The notes under the pieces were generated by a model that was not told the DNA's origin, made no database searches, and was given only the letters and a program-made list of their open reading frames with translations. Position numbers and translations under genes: made by a program. From Drouetiella hepatica Uher 2000/2452 (GTDB lineage Bacteria > Cyanobacteriota > Cyanobacteriia > Elainellales > Elainellaceae), in assembly GCA_019359505.1 (NCBI GenBank), contig JAHHHD010000003.1:244341-308340 (forward strand): 64,000 bases of DNA. Reading direction: 5' to 3'. Below are positions 16,198 to 24,957 of this stretch, piece by piece (position 1 is the first letter of the stretch; each line of letters starts with the position of its first letter).

Positions 16198-17562
16198 CTA
16201 AAATGCCCTGAGCTTAATTCCCCGAATCGAGGCATCCAGCAGCTTGATCGGATGTATGACAGGCACAGATTTCCCTTGAAGTTCCAGGTGCTTCAAAATT
16301 TGCAGCGAACAGCCCGGATTAGAGGAAGCAATCATCACCGCTCCCGTATTCAGCAGGTTGTTGACTTTCATTTGCCCCAATTCCTCAGCCACTTCCGGTT
16401 GCAGCATATTGTAGACCCCAGCACTACCACAGCAGAGCGCTGCGTCGATCGGTTCTCGCACCACCACCCCCGGAATCTGGCGCAAAAGCTGGCGCGGCTG
16501 GAGGCTAATTTTCTGCCCATGTAGCAGATGGCAGGCGTCCTGATAAACCAGCGTTAGCGGCTCATCTTGCAGCGGATGCAAGGGCGCAACTAGACCGATC
16601 GCCCCTAAAAACTCCTGAATATCTTTGACCTTGTGGGCAAATTCTTTGGCTTTGTCGCAATATTCCGGGTCGTCCTGAAGGATATGATCGTATTCCTTCA
16701 AGGTATGACCGCAGCCCGCCGCATTGATAATGATGGCATCGACTTGGGTATCCGCAAAAGCATCAATCATCTGCCGAGCCAGCGATCGCGCTTGGTCTTC
16801 CTGTCCCTGATGCTGGGGTAGCGCCGCGCAGCATCCCTGAGACTTGGGAATCACCACCTCGCAGCCGTTAGCGCTCAGCACTCTTGCGGTTGCCTCGTTC
16901 ACGTCGCTAAAAAATAGCCGCTGGACGCAGCCTAAGATCATGCCCACGCGATAGCGCTGTTTTCCCTGCGCCGGAACCACGGTCGGCAGATTGTCTTGAA
17001 ACGACTGCACTGTAACCTGCGGCAACAGCGATTCCATTGCCGCTAGTCGGGGCGAAAAACGATCGAGCAGTCCAGTTGCTCTGACTAAACGCGAGATGCC
17101 CAGCTTTTGGTAAATGCCCAGCGGAGCCAGCAGCATTCGCAGCCGATCGGGGTAGGGAAACATCGAGAATAGAAGCTGACGAAAGAGGCGATCGCCCCAG
17201 CCACGCTCGTGATTGCGCTCAATTTGGGGGCGGGTGGCACCAATCAGCTTGTCGTACTGCACGCCAGAAGGACAGGCCGTGACACAAGCCAGACAGCCCA
17301 GGCAGGAATCAAAATGCTGAACGGAGGTAGGCGAGAGCGGTGCGCGTCCTTCGTTAATGGCATCCATCAGGTAGATGCGACCTCTGGGAGAATCAGTCTC
17401 TTTGCCCAGCACCCGATAGCTGGGGCAGGTCGAGAGGCAAAAGCCACAGTGAACGCAGGCATCAATTAGCTTAGGATCAGGCGGATGCTGGAGATCAAAA
17501 CTGGGATCAAAGCTGGTGTCGAGAACGAGGTTGGGCGTTTCTGGTGTGGAGGATGCGGTCAT
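16198..17562 (-). CDS. glcF: Glycolate oxidase/dehydrogenase iron-sulfur subunit GlcF
   Basis: A 454-residue iron-sulfur protein of photorespiratory glycolate oxidation to glyoxylate. Two 4Fe-4S motifs lie near the N-terminus: C36xxC39xxC42xxxC46 (CVHCGFCLSTCP) and C87xxC90xxC93xxxC97 (CLGCLACVTACP). The C-terminal half holds two cysteine-rich CCG-type domains, with CCAALPQHQG and CCGSAGVYN. Length and motif order are typical of GlcF. It follows glcE by 63 bases on the same strand, a likely operon. The GlcD subunit is not in the window. Confidence 0.94.
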   Translation of the reverse strand: MTASSTPETPNLVLDTSFDPSFDLQHPPDPKLIDACVHCGFCLSTCPSYRVLGKETDSPRGRIYLMDAINEGRAPLSPTSVQHFDSCLGCLACVTACPSGVQYDKLIGATRPQIERNHERGWGDRLFRQLLFSMFPYPDRLRMLLAPLGIYQKLGISRLVRATGLLDRFSPRLAAMESLLPQVTVQSFQDNLPTVVPAQGKQRYRVGMILGCVQRLFFSDVNEATARVLSANGCEVVIPKSQGCCAALPQHQGQEDQARSLARQMIDAFADTQVDAIIINAAGCGHTLKEYDHILQDDPEYCDKAKEFAHKVKDIQEFLGAIGLVAPLHPLQDEPLTLVYQDACHLLHGQKISLQPRQLLRQIPGVVVREPIDAALCCGSAGVYNMLQPEVAEELGQMKVNNLLNTGAVMIASSNPGCSLQILKHLELQGKSVPVIHPIKLLDASIRGIKLRAF

Positions 17563-17625
17563 TTTGGGCTGAGGAAGGAATGAATTTCTGGAGCTTTTTT
17601 GTCTGTTTTTTTCAAAGCGTCTCGG

Positions 17626-18951
17626 CTAAATACCGCCGACAAACCGACCGGGACTGAAGAGATTTTCGGAGTCAAACTGCTGTTTTAGCCGTCGCATAAT
17701 CTCCAGCGAATTGCCAGAATAACCCCATACATCTAGCTTCTGCTTGATGGCGATCGGCGCTTCCAACACCGTCAAAAATCCGCTCTGAGCTTGGCAGATT
17801 TGCCGCAGGTCGAGGATGCTTTGGAGAGATGCCGAACAGCGTACCGTTCCTAATCCGCTACTGGCGTGAAAGGTGGCGATCGCCGGGGCTAAATCGGGCA
17901 AGCCTGCCAGCTTGACAAGCGTTTCCACCACTCTGGCAGGCAATACTCCTATTTTGCAGAAAATTTGCGGTTCAGGGGGGCGATGCTCCATCAGTTCTTG
18001 CCGTTGGTGCCATAGAGAGTTTTCGGGGTCATCGGTCAGATCAACGCTGGATAATCCCAGCGTTTGGCTGATTTTTAGCACCTGCTCTGTCTGCTTTTCC
18101 ACGCTAATTTCAATGCCTTGGAACCGCGCTATCAAACCCAGGTCTGCGCCGCGTGAGCCGAATAGCGCCTTCACCGCCTCAGCCGAGAGCAGTTCGATCG
18201 CCGTTGGGGTTAGGCCAGAGGCTCGTAGGGTAGAAGTGGCTTGAGCGATCGCCTCGGCATCTCCCGTCAGCACCACCGTCCGAGATGCCGCAGGTAAGGG
18301 ATACAGCCGAAAGGTGAGTTCGCCAATTGCCCCCAACGTGCCGTAGGAGCCAGTAAACAGTTTCATCAAGTCGTATCCGGCAACATTTTTTACGACTCGC
18401 CCACCTGCCTTTGCTGTCTGACCGTCCGTTCGCGCTATGGAAATACCGATGAGGAATTCACGGATGCCGCCGTAGCGCTGCCGCAGTGCGCCTGTGTCTG
18501 CCGTTGCCACAATGCCGCCTACTGTCGCGATCTGAGGATATGCCGGATCGGCGGTGAGAAATTGCCCTGACTTCGCCAGTAAAGCCTGAAGCTCGACAAA
18601 CCGCATTCCTGCCTCAACGGTAACGGTCATATCTCCAGCCGCGTGTTCAATCAGCCGATTCATCCGAGCGGTGCTGATAACGACCTGAATACCCTGCGCC
18701 AGACCGCCCCAGTGGAGCTTGCTGCCACTCCCACAGAGCAGAACTCGCCAGCGCTGAGTATGGGCACAGGCGATCGCTTCGGCAAGTTCTGCTAGGGTGC
18801 TGGGATAAATAATGCAGTCGATTTGTGTCTCTGGCGTAATGGCTTGGGCAATCTGAGATTGGAGGCTGGGCTGAATAGCATTCAAGGTTTCCCAACTGCA
18901 AACTGCATCCGCACCCAGAATATGTTCAAACGTTTGGGCGATCGCGCTCAT
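17626..18951 (-). CDS. glcE: Glycolate oxidase/dehydrogenase FAD-binding subunit GlcE
   Basis: A 441-residue FAD-binding (FAD_binding_4 type) protein. The FAD-binding region has IIYPSTLAELAEAIACAHTQ, LLCGSGSKLHWGG, ADPAYPQIATVGGIVATADTGALR and the AGGRVVKNVAGYDLMKLFTG motif near residue 185. The C-terminal arm ends with QFDSENLFSPGRFVGGI, typical of the GlcD/GlcE cap region (NP.R..PGR). GlcE pairs with GlcF and GlcD in the glycolate dehydrogenase complex. It is the promoter-proximal gene of the glcE-glcF unit. Confidence 0.92.
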   Translation of the reverse strand: MSAIAQTFEHILGADAVCSWETLNAIQPSLQSQIAQAITPETQIDCIIYPSTLAELAEAIACAHTQRWRVLLCGSGSKLHWGGLAQGIQVVISTARMNRLIEHAAGDMTVTVEAGMRFVELQALLAKSGQFLTADPAYPQIATVGGIVATADTGALRQRYGGIREFLIGISIARTDGQTAKAGGRVVKNVAGYDLMKLFTGSYGTLGAIGELTFRLYPLPAASRTVVLTGDAEAIAQATSTLRASGLTPTAIELLSAEAVKALFGSRGADLGLIARFQGIEISVEKQTEQVLKISQTLGLSSVDLTDDPENSLWHQRQELMEHRPPEPQIFCKIGVLPARVVETLVKLAGLPDLAPAIATFHASSGLGTVRCSASLQSILDLRQICQAQSGFLTVLEAPIAIKQKLDVWGYSGNSLEIMRRLKQQFDSENLFSPGRFVGGI

Positions 18952-19028
18952 TCAATCAAAGGAAAAGTAGAGAGGGTCAGTAATCCTACCCTACACCCGA
19001 TGCTTGCCTGTTGATCCGTTTAATTCAA

Positions 19029-19106
19029 TAGACCTCTTGCAAATGAGAGGTTCTGGATTAGGTTTGGTGGGAGCGTAGCCGCCAAACCTAATTTGCAAGA
19101 GATCTA
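19029..19106. repeat. Palindromic element, TAGACCTCTT family, copy 2
   Basis: TAGACCTCTTGCAAATGAG opens the element and TTTGCAAGAGATCTA closes it. The inner arms are GGTTTGGTGGG/GCCAAACC. It matches copies at 1462 and 57500. It lies between the divergent glcE and GT25-like genes, in the promoter zone of both. Confidence 0.7.
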
Positions 19107-19138
19107 ATCCGTCAATTTTCAGGAGACTCTGAATCTCA

Positions 19139-20002
19139 ATGAATGCGATCGCTCCTCATTCCAATCTGGATAACGATGCCGACTCGAACACGCTGATTCA
19201 TCAAGTGGGCAAGGTGCTAATTCTGGCGCATCGAGAATCGACTGACCTGCTGCAATCGACCTTTACCCAAGCAGGGTTTGAGTGTGACGTGCTGCGGCAA
19301 GCCGACAAGCCCGAATACCAGACTTACGCCTCAATCTATCGCTGTTTGCTCAATCATAGTCAAGCCTGGGAATTCGCCGCTCAGGCACAGCAGCCCACCC
19401 TGATTGTGGAAGCCGATTTTGTGCCGATCGTTGATCTTGGGAAACTGCCGCTGCCCTTTAGCCCCGACCAAGCCAGACTAGAAAATGTGGGCATGGCATG
19501 GCTCTACACTTGTGCGCCGCAGATTTACAGCGTCACCGTAGACGGATTTGCTGAGGGTTTCTCGACAGCATTGGTGGCGTACATCCTCACGCCCCAAGGA
19601 GCAAGGGCGCTGCAAGGCTTTGTTGGCGAAATTACGGTACGGCACGGCACAGGATACTACAACTTTGATTCTGAAATTGACGGCTTTTTACGCGCTCAAA
19701 ATCTCAAGAACTATGTTCCTTTTCGCAACTATGGTGAACATGGCGGCAGAGCCAACCCAGAACATCGGCGCAACGGCATGAGTGGTCTGCATCGGGCAGA
19801 TGTGCTGTGGGGAAGCTTAGCATTTTTACCAATCTATTCAGAGGGTTCTCATCTACGGCTCTTTGGGGCGCGTTTGCAAGCTCGCTTCAAGGGCATTGCC
19901 CGTCTGGCGATGGGCAAATACCTACGCCCCAAAATTGTTAAAAGCTCCAGAACTCCAGGTCGGCTCATCAGCTTTGCAATCCGACGGCAGTTAACGCTTT
20001 AG
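19139..20002 (+). CDS. GT25-like (LPS glycosyltransferase-related) protein
   Basis: A 287-residue protein resembling family 25 glycosyltransferases. It has an opening beta strand KVLILAHRES, then TYASIYRCLLNHSQAWEFA, where the acceptor-side helix of GT25 enzymes lies. LIVEADFVPI is in the place of the usual ILEDD motif. GVAYLLTPxGA-like sequence VAYILTPQGARALQ and the late acidic motif NFDSEIDGFL follow. The first acidic pair is changed to EAD. GGAGACTCTGAATCTCA precedes the start. The last 16 bp of the gene are duplicated in tandem over the stop codon. Family assignment is by pattern only. Confidence 0.6.
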   Translation: MNAIAPHSNLDNDADSNTLIHQVGKVLILAHRESTDLLQSTFTQAGFECDVLRQADKPEYQTYASIYRCLLNHSQAWEFAAQAQQPTLIVEADFVPIVDLGKLPLPFSPDQARLENVGMAWLYTCAPQIYSVTVDGFAEGFSTALVAYILTPQGARALQGFVGEITVRHGTGYYNFDSEIDGFLRAQNLKNYVPFRNYGEHGGRANPEHRRNGMSGLHRADVLWGSLAFLPIYSEGSHLRLFGARLQARFKGIARLAMGKYLRPKIVKSSRTPGRLISFAIRRQLTL

Positions 20003-20068
20003 GCAGTTAACGCTTTAGATAGGCTAACGTTACGCTGCGCTTCACTCATGTGGCACTCTATAAGATAT

Positions 20069-20794
20069 TCACCGCAACACATACCCGATACTCCGCACTG
20101 TGTGAATCAGTCGTTTGGGGTATTGCGCTTCCAGCTTGCGTCGTAAGTAGCCAATGTAGACCTCGACAACGTTAGATTTGCCCATGAAATCAAACCCCCA
20201 AACCTGCTCTAAAATCTGATCTCGGCTCATTACTTGTTCTGAATGCTCGACCAGATAGTCTAATAGATTAAACTCTGTGGCGGTCAGCTCGATTTCTTGT
20301 CCATTTAGATGAATCTGTCGCGCATTACGATTGACCAACAAATCGCCATATTCTGCTAAATGAGACGGTGCGTTTTGCGATCGCCGTAATCCTGCCCGAA
20401 TTTTTGCTAGCAGCTCCTCCAGGGCAAACGATCGCGCTAGATCCGATCGCACGAGGCAATGATCGGCACCCGCATTGAGTGCAGCAACACAGGCTGAGCT
20501 ATCTTCAGCGATCGCAATAATCACAGTTGAGCTACGGGTAGCCCGCAAACGTTGACAAATTTCTAAGTACGAAATGCCAGGTGATGAACTACTCAAGATG
20601 ACCAGATCTGGACAGGTTTCTCGAATGCTCATCAGACCCAACGTACCGTCCTGACAGAGGTCAACATGATATCCCTCGTAGGACAGCTCTAGCCTAATCA
20701 GTTGAGCGATTTTGTCATCGCTCTCAATCACGAAAATATGTGCTGAACCTGTTTCTGACGGGGTATGTTGAGGAGAAAAACATTTAGCCTGCAT
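20069..20794 (-). CDS. OmpR/PhoB-family response regulator with degenerate receiver
   Basis: A 241-residue protein with an N-terminal receiver domain and a C-terminal winged-helix DNA-binding domain. The DNA-binding part is intact (ELTATEFNLLDYLVEHSEQV, SRDQILEQVWGFDF, VVEVYIGYLRRKLE and HTVRSIGYVLR). In the receiver, the phospho-acceptor Asp is replaced by Ser (LVILSSSSPGIS, residue 68), the conserved Lys by Arg (CLVRSD, about 116) and the Thr/Ser by Ala (about 95). The acidic pair IESDD remains. It therefore cannot be activated by normal Asp phosphorylation. I chose the ATG at 20794 because GGAG precedes it; the longer reading from 20833 is encoded by a mobile palindrome. No kinase gene is adjacent. 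Confidence 0.9.
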   Translation of the reverse strand: MQAKCFSPQHTPSETGSAHIFVIESDDKIAQLIRLELSYEGYHVDLCQDGTLGLMSIRETCPDLVILSSSSPGISYLEICQRLRATRSSTVIIAIAEDSSACVAALNAGADHCLVRSDLARSFALEELLAKIRAGLRRSQNAPSHLAEYGDLLVNRNARQIHLNGQEIELTATEFNLLDYLVEHSEQVMSRDQILEQVWGFDFMGKSNVVEVYIGYLRRKLEAQYPKRLIHTVRSIGYVLR

Positions 20795-20811
20795 TTTTAA
20801 TCTCCATAATT

Positions 20812-20918
20812 TTACAGCAATTTTCAATTGCATAAACCACAGTTATTTTTGTAGAAGCCGCGCAGAGCAAGGCTTCTACAAAAATAACCCACACTTAACC
20901 AAGCGCAAAGCGCTGTAA
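20812..20918. repeat. Palindromic element, family D, copy 2
   Basis: TTACAGCAATTTTCAATTG at one end and AAGCGCAAAGCGCTGTAA at the other flank a stem TTATTTTTGTAGAAGCC (20843-20859) with GGCTTCTACAAAAATAA (20871-20887). It matches 1633-1711 and is related to 55269-55312. It sits immediately upstream of the response regulator gene. Confidence 0.7.
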
Positions 20919-20921
20919 TTT

Positions 20922-21656
20922 TCACAAACCTTGGATTTGTTCTGCTACCTCTAAATTGCCCTGCTGATTCGTTCGTACCACTACCGCTCCGCCTGCCGGA
21001 GGATTCACGCCACTAATCGCGCCGATGTTGACAAAGTGCGACACCATTACGATCACGCCAGATGTGTTTAGATGATTGAGAATTTGTTGGCGCACCTGTG
21101 CGGATTGTTCCGCTTCATTGCCGCGATCTGTAAAAGTAGAATTCAGCATGGCAGAAGATTCGACCTCACCTAAGTCGAGTAATCTTGCCGTATCCAAACA
21201 GCGGCAGTATTGACTGGAAAGAACCTGGCGAATGGGGATACCGCGATCGCGGAATGCTTTGCCAATCCGTATAGCTTGCTGCCTGCCCGCCTCTGACAAG
21301 TTACGTTGGGTGGCGCAGTCATTTAGCTGAAACCCAGGTGGATCGCCCGTCCCATCAACCGTTTGGGCATGACGCAACAGCACGACGTAGCCTGTGCCTT
21401 GCCGCATCTGTGCCCAAATATCTTGTCCAGTTCTCTGAAAGGCAGGAGTTTCCAACTTTGCCGAGGGAGATGCTGAAGGGCGATCGACATTCGCAGGCTT
21501 ATCAGGATTAGATACAGCAGGATTGGATATAGCAGGACTGGAGGCAGCAGGACTTGGGCTGTTGCGGGTATTCAGGGACGTACAGCCAACTATACTCAGA
21601 CTAACCACACCCAGAAAAGCCCCAATTAGCAGAAAGAATCGATCGGTAGATTTCAT
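20922..21656 (-). CDS. Histidine phosphatase superfamily lipoprotein
   Basis: A 244-residue protein. A lipoprotein signal peptide has the lipobox IVGC with Cys25 (MKSTDRFFLLIGAFLG start). A proline- and serine-rich linker (about 28-70) leads to a histidine phosphatase domain with the catalytic motif LLRHAQTVDGT. RHA replaces the commoner RHG. SSQYCRCLDTARLL and the second catalytic His in MVSHFVNIGAISG follow. It probably acts on a phosphorylated compound at the outer face of a membrane; the substrate is unknown. The start at 21656 lies one base after the stop of the aldo-keto reductase (TGACATG), so the two are translationally coupled. A longer reading from 21743 would overlap that gene. Confidence 0.88.
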   Translation of the reverse strand: MKSTDRFFLLIGAFLGVVSLSIVGCTSLNTRNSPSPAASSPAISNPAVSNPDKPANVDRPSASPSAKLETPAFQRTGQDIWAQMRQGTGYVVLLRHAQTVDGTGDPPGFQLNDCATQRNLSEAGRQQAIRIGKAFRDRGIPIRQVLSSQYCRCLDTARLLDLGEVESSAMLNSTFTDRGNEAEQSAQVRQQILNHLNTSGVIVMVSHFVNIGAISGVNPPAGGAVVVRTNQQGNLEVAEQIQGL

Positions 21657-21657
21657 G

Positions 21658-22836
21658 TCAGCTGTTTTCAGTGCTTCTATTTCCAGTGCTTCTATTTCCA
21701 GCATTTCTAGTAGCTGCCAGACCGGGCAGACGCACCAGTCCATTAAACTGTTTACCGGGATACCAGGGCATCTGTGCGAGTTTGCTAAAGCTAGGTAGGC
21801 TCTCCATATGTCGCACCATACGGGTACGCATTTCGTTGTCAGGAAGTGATCCTCTTAACGCTCCTAAATTCTCAGTAACGTGAGCAGGGTTTGTGGTTGC
21901 CGGAATGGCACAAGTTACGGCAGGGTGAGAGATTACGTACTTGAGGAAAAACTGTGCCCAGTTTTCGCAGCCGATCTCGCTGGCAAAATCTGGAAGGGGT
22001 TGTCCCTGAACCACTTCAAACAGACGTGCCTTCTCAAAAGGCATGTTGACTAAAACTGCCGTACCTTGATCTGCCGCTGCCGGGAGAATTCTTTCCTCAG
22101 CTCCGCGTTCAAAGATCGAGTAGCGGATTTGAACAAAGTCGAGATTACCTTTTCCAATCCAGCTTTCGATCGGTGCAGCATACAGGGGCAAATCGTGATG
22201 TGTTACTCCAACGTAGCGAATTCTGCCCTCCTGCTGCCATTCTCGAAGTATTGGCACAATCATTTCTACGTTGACCAAACTATGAACCTGCATAGCATCA
22301 ATGCGATCGCGTGACAACCGTTTCATCGATTGCTCAAGCTGGCGCAGCGCCTGACTGTCATCGCCTAAATACTCGCCTGTCGCCCAGATTTTGTTGGTAA
22401 TAAACAGTTCGTCAGTCATGCCAAGTGCTGCCGCAAATTCGCCAACATTTGCTTCTGACATACCATACAGGGGCGAGACATCAATCATTCGTCCACCGCC
22501 GTCTCGAAAGCGCTGCATCACCTGCTGAAGATGATCGCGCGGCTGTTCTCGCAATACATCAAATGTTAAAAACGTTCCCATGCCGATCGCAGGTACTTTT
22601 TCATTCGTACTGGGAATAGCTTTCGTGATAATATCTGACGTTTGGTTCTGACTTCCTGAATTCTGACTTCCTGAATTCTGACTTCCTAGGTTTGAGTTGA
22701 CCTGACTCTGGGCAGGTTGGGATCTACTCAGAGCCAAAGGCGTAAGGGCAGCCGCAGCGCTGATTCCCATTGCCTTAATGACGCTACGACGAGAAAAGGC
22801 TTGTGGATTGGATGAATCAGCATGATCTTTGTTCAT
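21658..22836 (-). CDS. Tat-exported aldo/keto reductase
   Basis: A 392-residue protein with a twin-arginine signal (SRRSVIKAMGISAAAALTP, RR at 16-17), then a serine- and glutamine-rich spacer with GSQNSGSQNSGSQN, encoded by three 15-bp repeats. The catalytic domain has the AKR tetrad elements: Asp and Tyr in MIDVSPLYGMSEANVGEF, Lys in FITNKIWATG and His in MQVHSLVNV. It is probably an NADPH-dependent reductase folded in the cytoplasm and exported to the periplasm or thylakoid lumen. It is the first gene of a coupled pair with the phosphatase lipoprotein. The C-terminus carries a second, unrelated 15-bp repeat. Confidence 0.9.
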   Translation of the reverse strand: MNKDHADSSNPQAFSRRSVIKAMGISAAAALTPLALSRSQPAQSQVNSNLGSQNSGSQNSGSQNQTSDIITKAIPSTNEKVPAIGMGTFLTFDVLREQPRDHLQQVMQRFRDGGGRMIDVSPLYGMSEANVGEFAAALGMTDELFITNKIWATGEYLGDDSQALRQLEQSMKRLSRDRIDAMQVHSLVNVEMIVPILREWQQEGRIRYVGVTHHDLPLYAAPIESWIGKGNLDFVQIRYSIFERGAEERILPAAADQGTAVLVNMPFEKARLFEVVQGQPLPDFASEIGCENWAQFFLKYVISHPAVTCAIPATTNPAHVTENLGALRGSLPDNEMRTRMVRHMESLPSFSKLAQMPWYPGKQFNGLVRLPGLAATRNAGNRSTGNRSTENS

Positions 22837-22862
22837 TAGAGTCTCCTTATTCAGTAAAAGAT

Positions 22863-22949
22863 GCGGTAGTGCTGAATCTGGGTATGATTTTTTGAAAGGG
22901 GCGCTCTACGGCTCTTTCAAAAAAATTCATACATAAAACCAGCAACGCC
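22863..22949. repeat. Palindromic element, family B, copy 2
   Basis: AGTGCTGAATCTGGGTATGA and ATACATAAAACCAGCAACGCC form the ends, with inner TTTTTTGAAAG/CTTTCAAAAAA. The arrangement matches 8522-8607 in opposite orientation. It lies upstream of the aldo/keto reductase gene. Confidence 0.65.
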
Positions 22950-22980
22950 GAAGATGCTGAGATGTGAAAGATTTTGAGGT

Positions 22981-24324
22981 TCAAGGCGCAATCATCACCT
23001 GATGCGCACCGCGATCGACTTCAATCACTTGGCGGGTGTGCCGTAAGCCAAGTTCTGGGCTACGAATTACCTGCCACAATTCAATTCCGGCTTCCGGCTT
23101 TGAGGTGAAATAGTCATAGACGGCAACTGCCAAATAATTTCCGCTAGCATCAAAGGCAGCACTTTCTGGCAAAATTCCTTCAAACGGATAGTCACCTACT
23201 TTGGTGAGTTGCCCAGATTGTTCTAGCTTCAGCAAGCTAAGAGAGGCTTCACGGGTAAATCGGGGTGATAGAGGCGGAAACAGTGTTCCTCGCATATTGA
23301 CCGTAACCACTAGCGATCCGTCTGGGCTGATCGCTAAACTCTCAGGAGAAAGATCGCTGGTTGCAGTAGATACGACCTGATGTTGAGCGTTGTCTAATGC
23401 TAGTTGAATGACTGACACTGTTCCTTGAGCTGAAGGTATGCGCTGCTCTAGGGTGGTAATATTTTCACCAAAATTACGTCCCCAGTTGCTGGTTAGATAG
23501 AAACGTCCGTCAGGCGTGAACTGTCCGGTAAACGGATCTTTGCCAACGTTGACGGGCGTTCCCCAAGGTATGAGCTGAGGATTTCCGCTTTGATCCTGCC
23601 GTAGTTCATAAAATGCAATTTGGTCGCGATAGGTGAGGTTCACTGCCAGATAACGTCCAGACGGATGCCACTGCACAGAGCTGACATACATGCCGTCTTG
23701 GAATCGATCGGGATCAGGCTGAATTCCCAACTGGCTCAGCGAGAACTCGATTGGCTGCCCAAAAACCTCATTTTGAATGGGAATGAGAAGGATTTCTCTG
23801 CCTGGGGTCTGAGTTGAAATGGTAAGCAGCGCTCCGCCGGGATGCACACTCACCGTTTCGGGCTTAGGTGCGATCGCAACTACACTCTCAACCCTGGGAC
23901 GACGCGAATCAGATAGGTCAATCATTACCAACTGCTGTCCTGGTGGGAGCTGGTCGCGTTGGGTTGCGCCTATGGGCGGAGCTGCAAGCGTCTCCACCAC
24001 AAAAGCCGTCTGCCCATTTGCGGTTAAATCAAACGCATAAGGTGCGCCAGTCACCGAATTGGATGCCTCTACCTGGGCGATCGCCGCACGCTCATCTAGA
24101 GGAAGCTGAATAATAGATAGCCTGTCTGGATTGATCGAATCAGGCAGCTTGCCATCGGCATAGGTGCTAGCAAGAAAATCACCATCAGAAAGGGTGGCAA
24201 TGTAGCGACCTACAAAGTTTGGGAGCTGTACGGGTTGGGCATCGCTCAATTGACTCTGAACACAAATTAGAATCAAAGTGGTGAAACCCAGGATTAGGGT
24301 TAGGACTCTGCGAGTGAACTTCAT
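22981..24324 (-). CDS. Exported beta-propeller protein, lactonase/YncE-like
   Basis: A 447-residue protein with a Sec signal peptide (MKFTRRVLTLILGFTTLILI, cleavage near DAQP). The rest is a series of beta-blade-like segments with recurrent phrases such as SVHPGGALLTIST, QWHPSGRYLAVNLTYRD, QFTPDGRFYLTSNWG, AISPDGSLVVTVNMRG and AFDASGNYLAVAVYDY. These SPDG/HPSG blade motifs are typical of seven-bladed propellers of the lactonase or YncE type. Substrate and activity are unknown. It is on the same strand as the aldo/keto reductase pair, but a mobile palindrome separates them. Confidence 0.78.
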   Translation of the reverse strand: MKFTRRVLTLILGFTTLILICVQSQLSDAQPVQLPNFVGRYIATLSDGDFLASTYADGKLPDSINPDRLSIIQLPLDERAAIAQVEASNSVTGAPYAFDLTANGQTAFVVETLAAPPIGATQRDQLPPGQQLVMIDLSDSRRPRVESVVAIAPKPETVSVHPGGALLTISTQTPGREILLIPIQNEVFGQPIEFSLSQLGIQPDPDRFQDGMYVSSVQWHPSGRYLAVNLTYRDQIAFYELRQDQSGNPQLIPWGTPVNVGKDPFTGQFTPDGRFYLTSNWGRNFGENITTLEQRIPSAQGTVSVIQLALDNAQHQVVSTATSDLSPESLAISPDGSLVVTVNMRGTLFPPLSPRFTREASLSLLKLEQSGQLTKVGDYPFEGILPESAAFDASGNYLAVAVYDYFTSKPEAGIELWQVIRSPELGLRHTRQVIEVDRGAHQVMIAP

Positions 24325-24471
24325 AAAGAACAGTTAGATTGAGAACTGTATTGAAAAAGGCATCGAGAATTCTTTTCGCAAAAAACTTCAGCTCGGACAT
24401 GGATATCAGTCTAGAGAGAAATTCTCACAGAAAGATGACAGAACTGCGCCTATGGAATTTAGCAATGAAAT

Positions 24472-24864
24472 TTAGCGATCGATGATCTTGTAAATCACGA
24501 GTCTTTTGATCTCTTGCGGCGATCGCCCTAACTCCTGAGCAATTGATGCTTCGATCGCCTGGGGTTCCGTTAGGAAAAACTCAAACTCAAGTTTTTTGAG
24601 TGCCGACTTAAATAATTTGACCTGCGCTAAGGCAATCCCTCGCGACCGATCGATTTCTACCGTAATGGATGCGATTTGCGGAGTAGTGGCTTCATCAGTC
24701 TGAGTATTCGCAACGAGAGCGCGAGAGGTATTGTTAGATTGGTTCAGGACTTGCAGCGTGATGAACCTACCAGCAATCCAAAAGCCAAACGCCAGCAACA
24801 ATAAAGGCAGCCAAAACCGGATATTTTGCAGAATTAAAACTTGAAATCGCTGCGATCGTGACAT
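24472..24864 (-). CDS. Small single-pass membrane protein next to rppA
   Basis: A 130-residue protein that I do not recognise. A basic N-terminus precedes one membrane segment (FWLPLLLLAFGFWIAGRFI, about 17-35). The rest is a soluble domain with an amphipathic SITVEIDRSRGIALAQVKLF and the C-terminal ELGRSPQEIKRLVIYKIIDR, which resembles a helix-turn pattern. It is divergent from the rppA-rppB pair, with 93 bases between the start codons. That layout suggests a regulated target or partner of that system, which is inference. Confidence 0.7.
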   Translation of the reverse strand: MSRSQRFQVLILQNIRFWLPLLLLAFGFWIAGRFITLQVLNQSNNTSRALVANTQTDEATTPQIASITVEIDRSRGIALAQVKLFKSALKKLEFEFFLTEPQAIEASIAQELGRSPQEIKRLVIYKIIDR

Positions 24865-24957
24865 ATGTTTTGCTATTCATTCCCCGGCTATGATTAAAAT
24901 AGCAATTTGATTAAAATAGCAATCGATCGAACCGTTGTTTCATGATTATTCTTTTTG

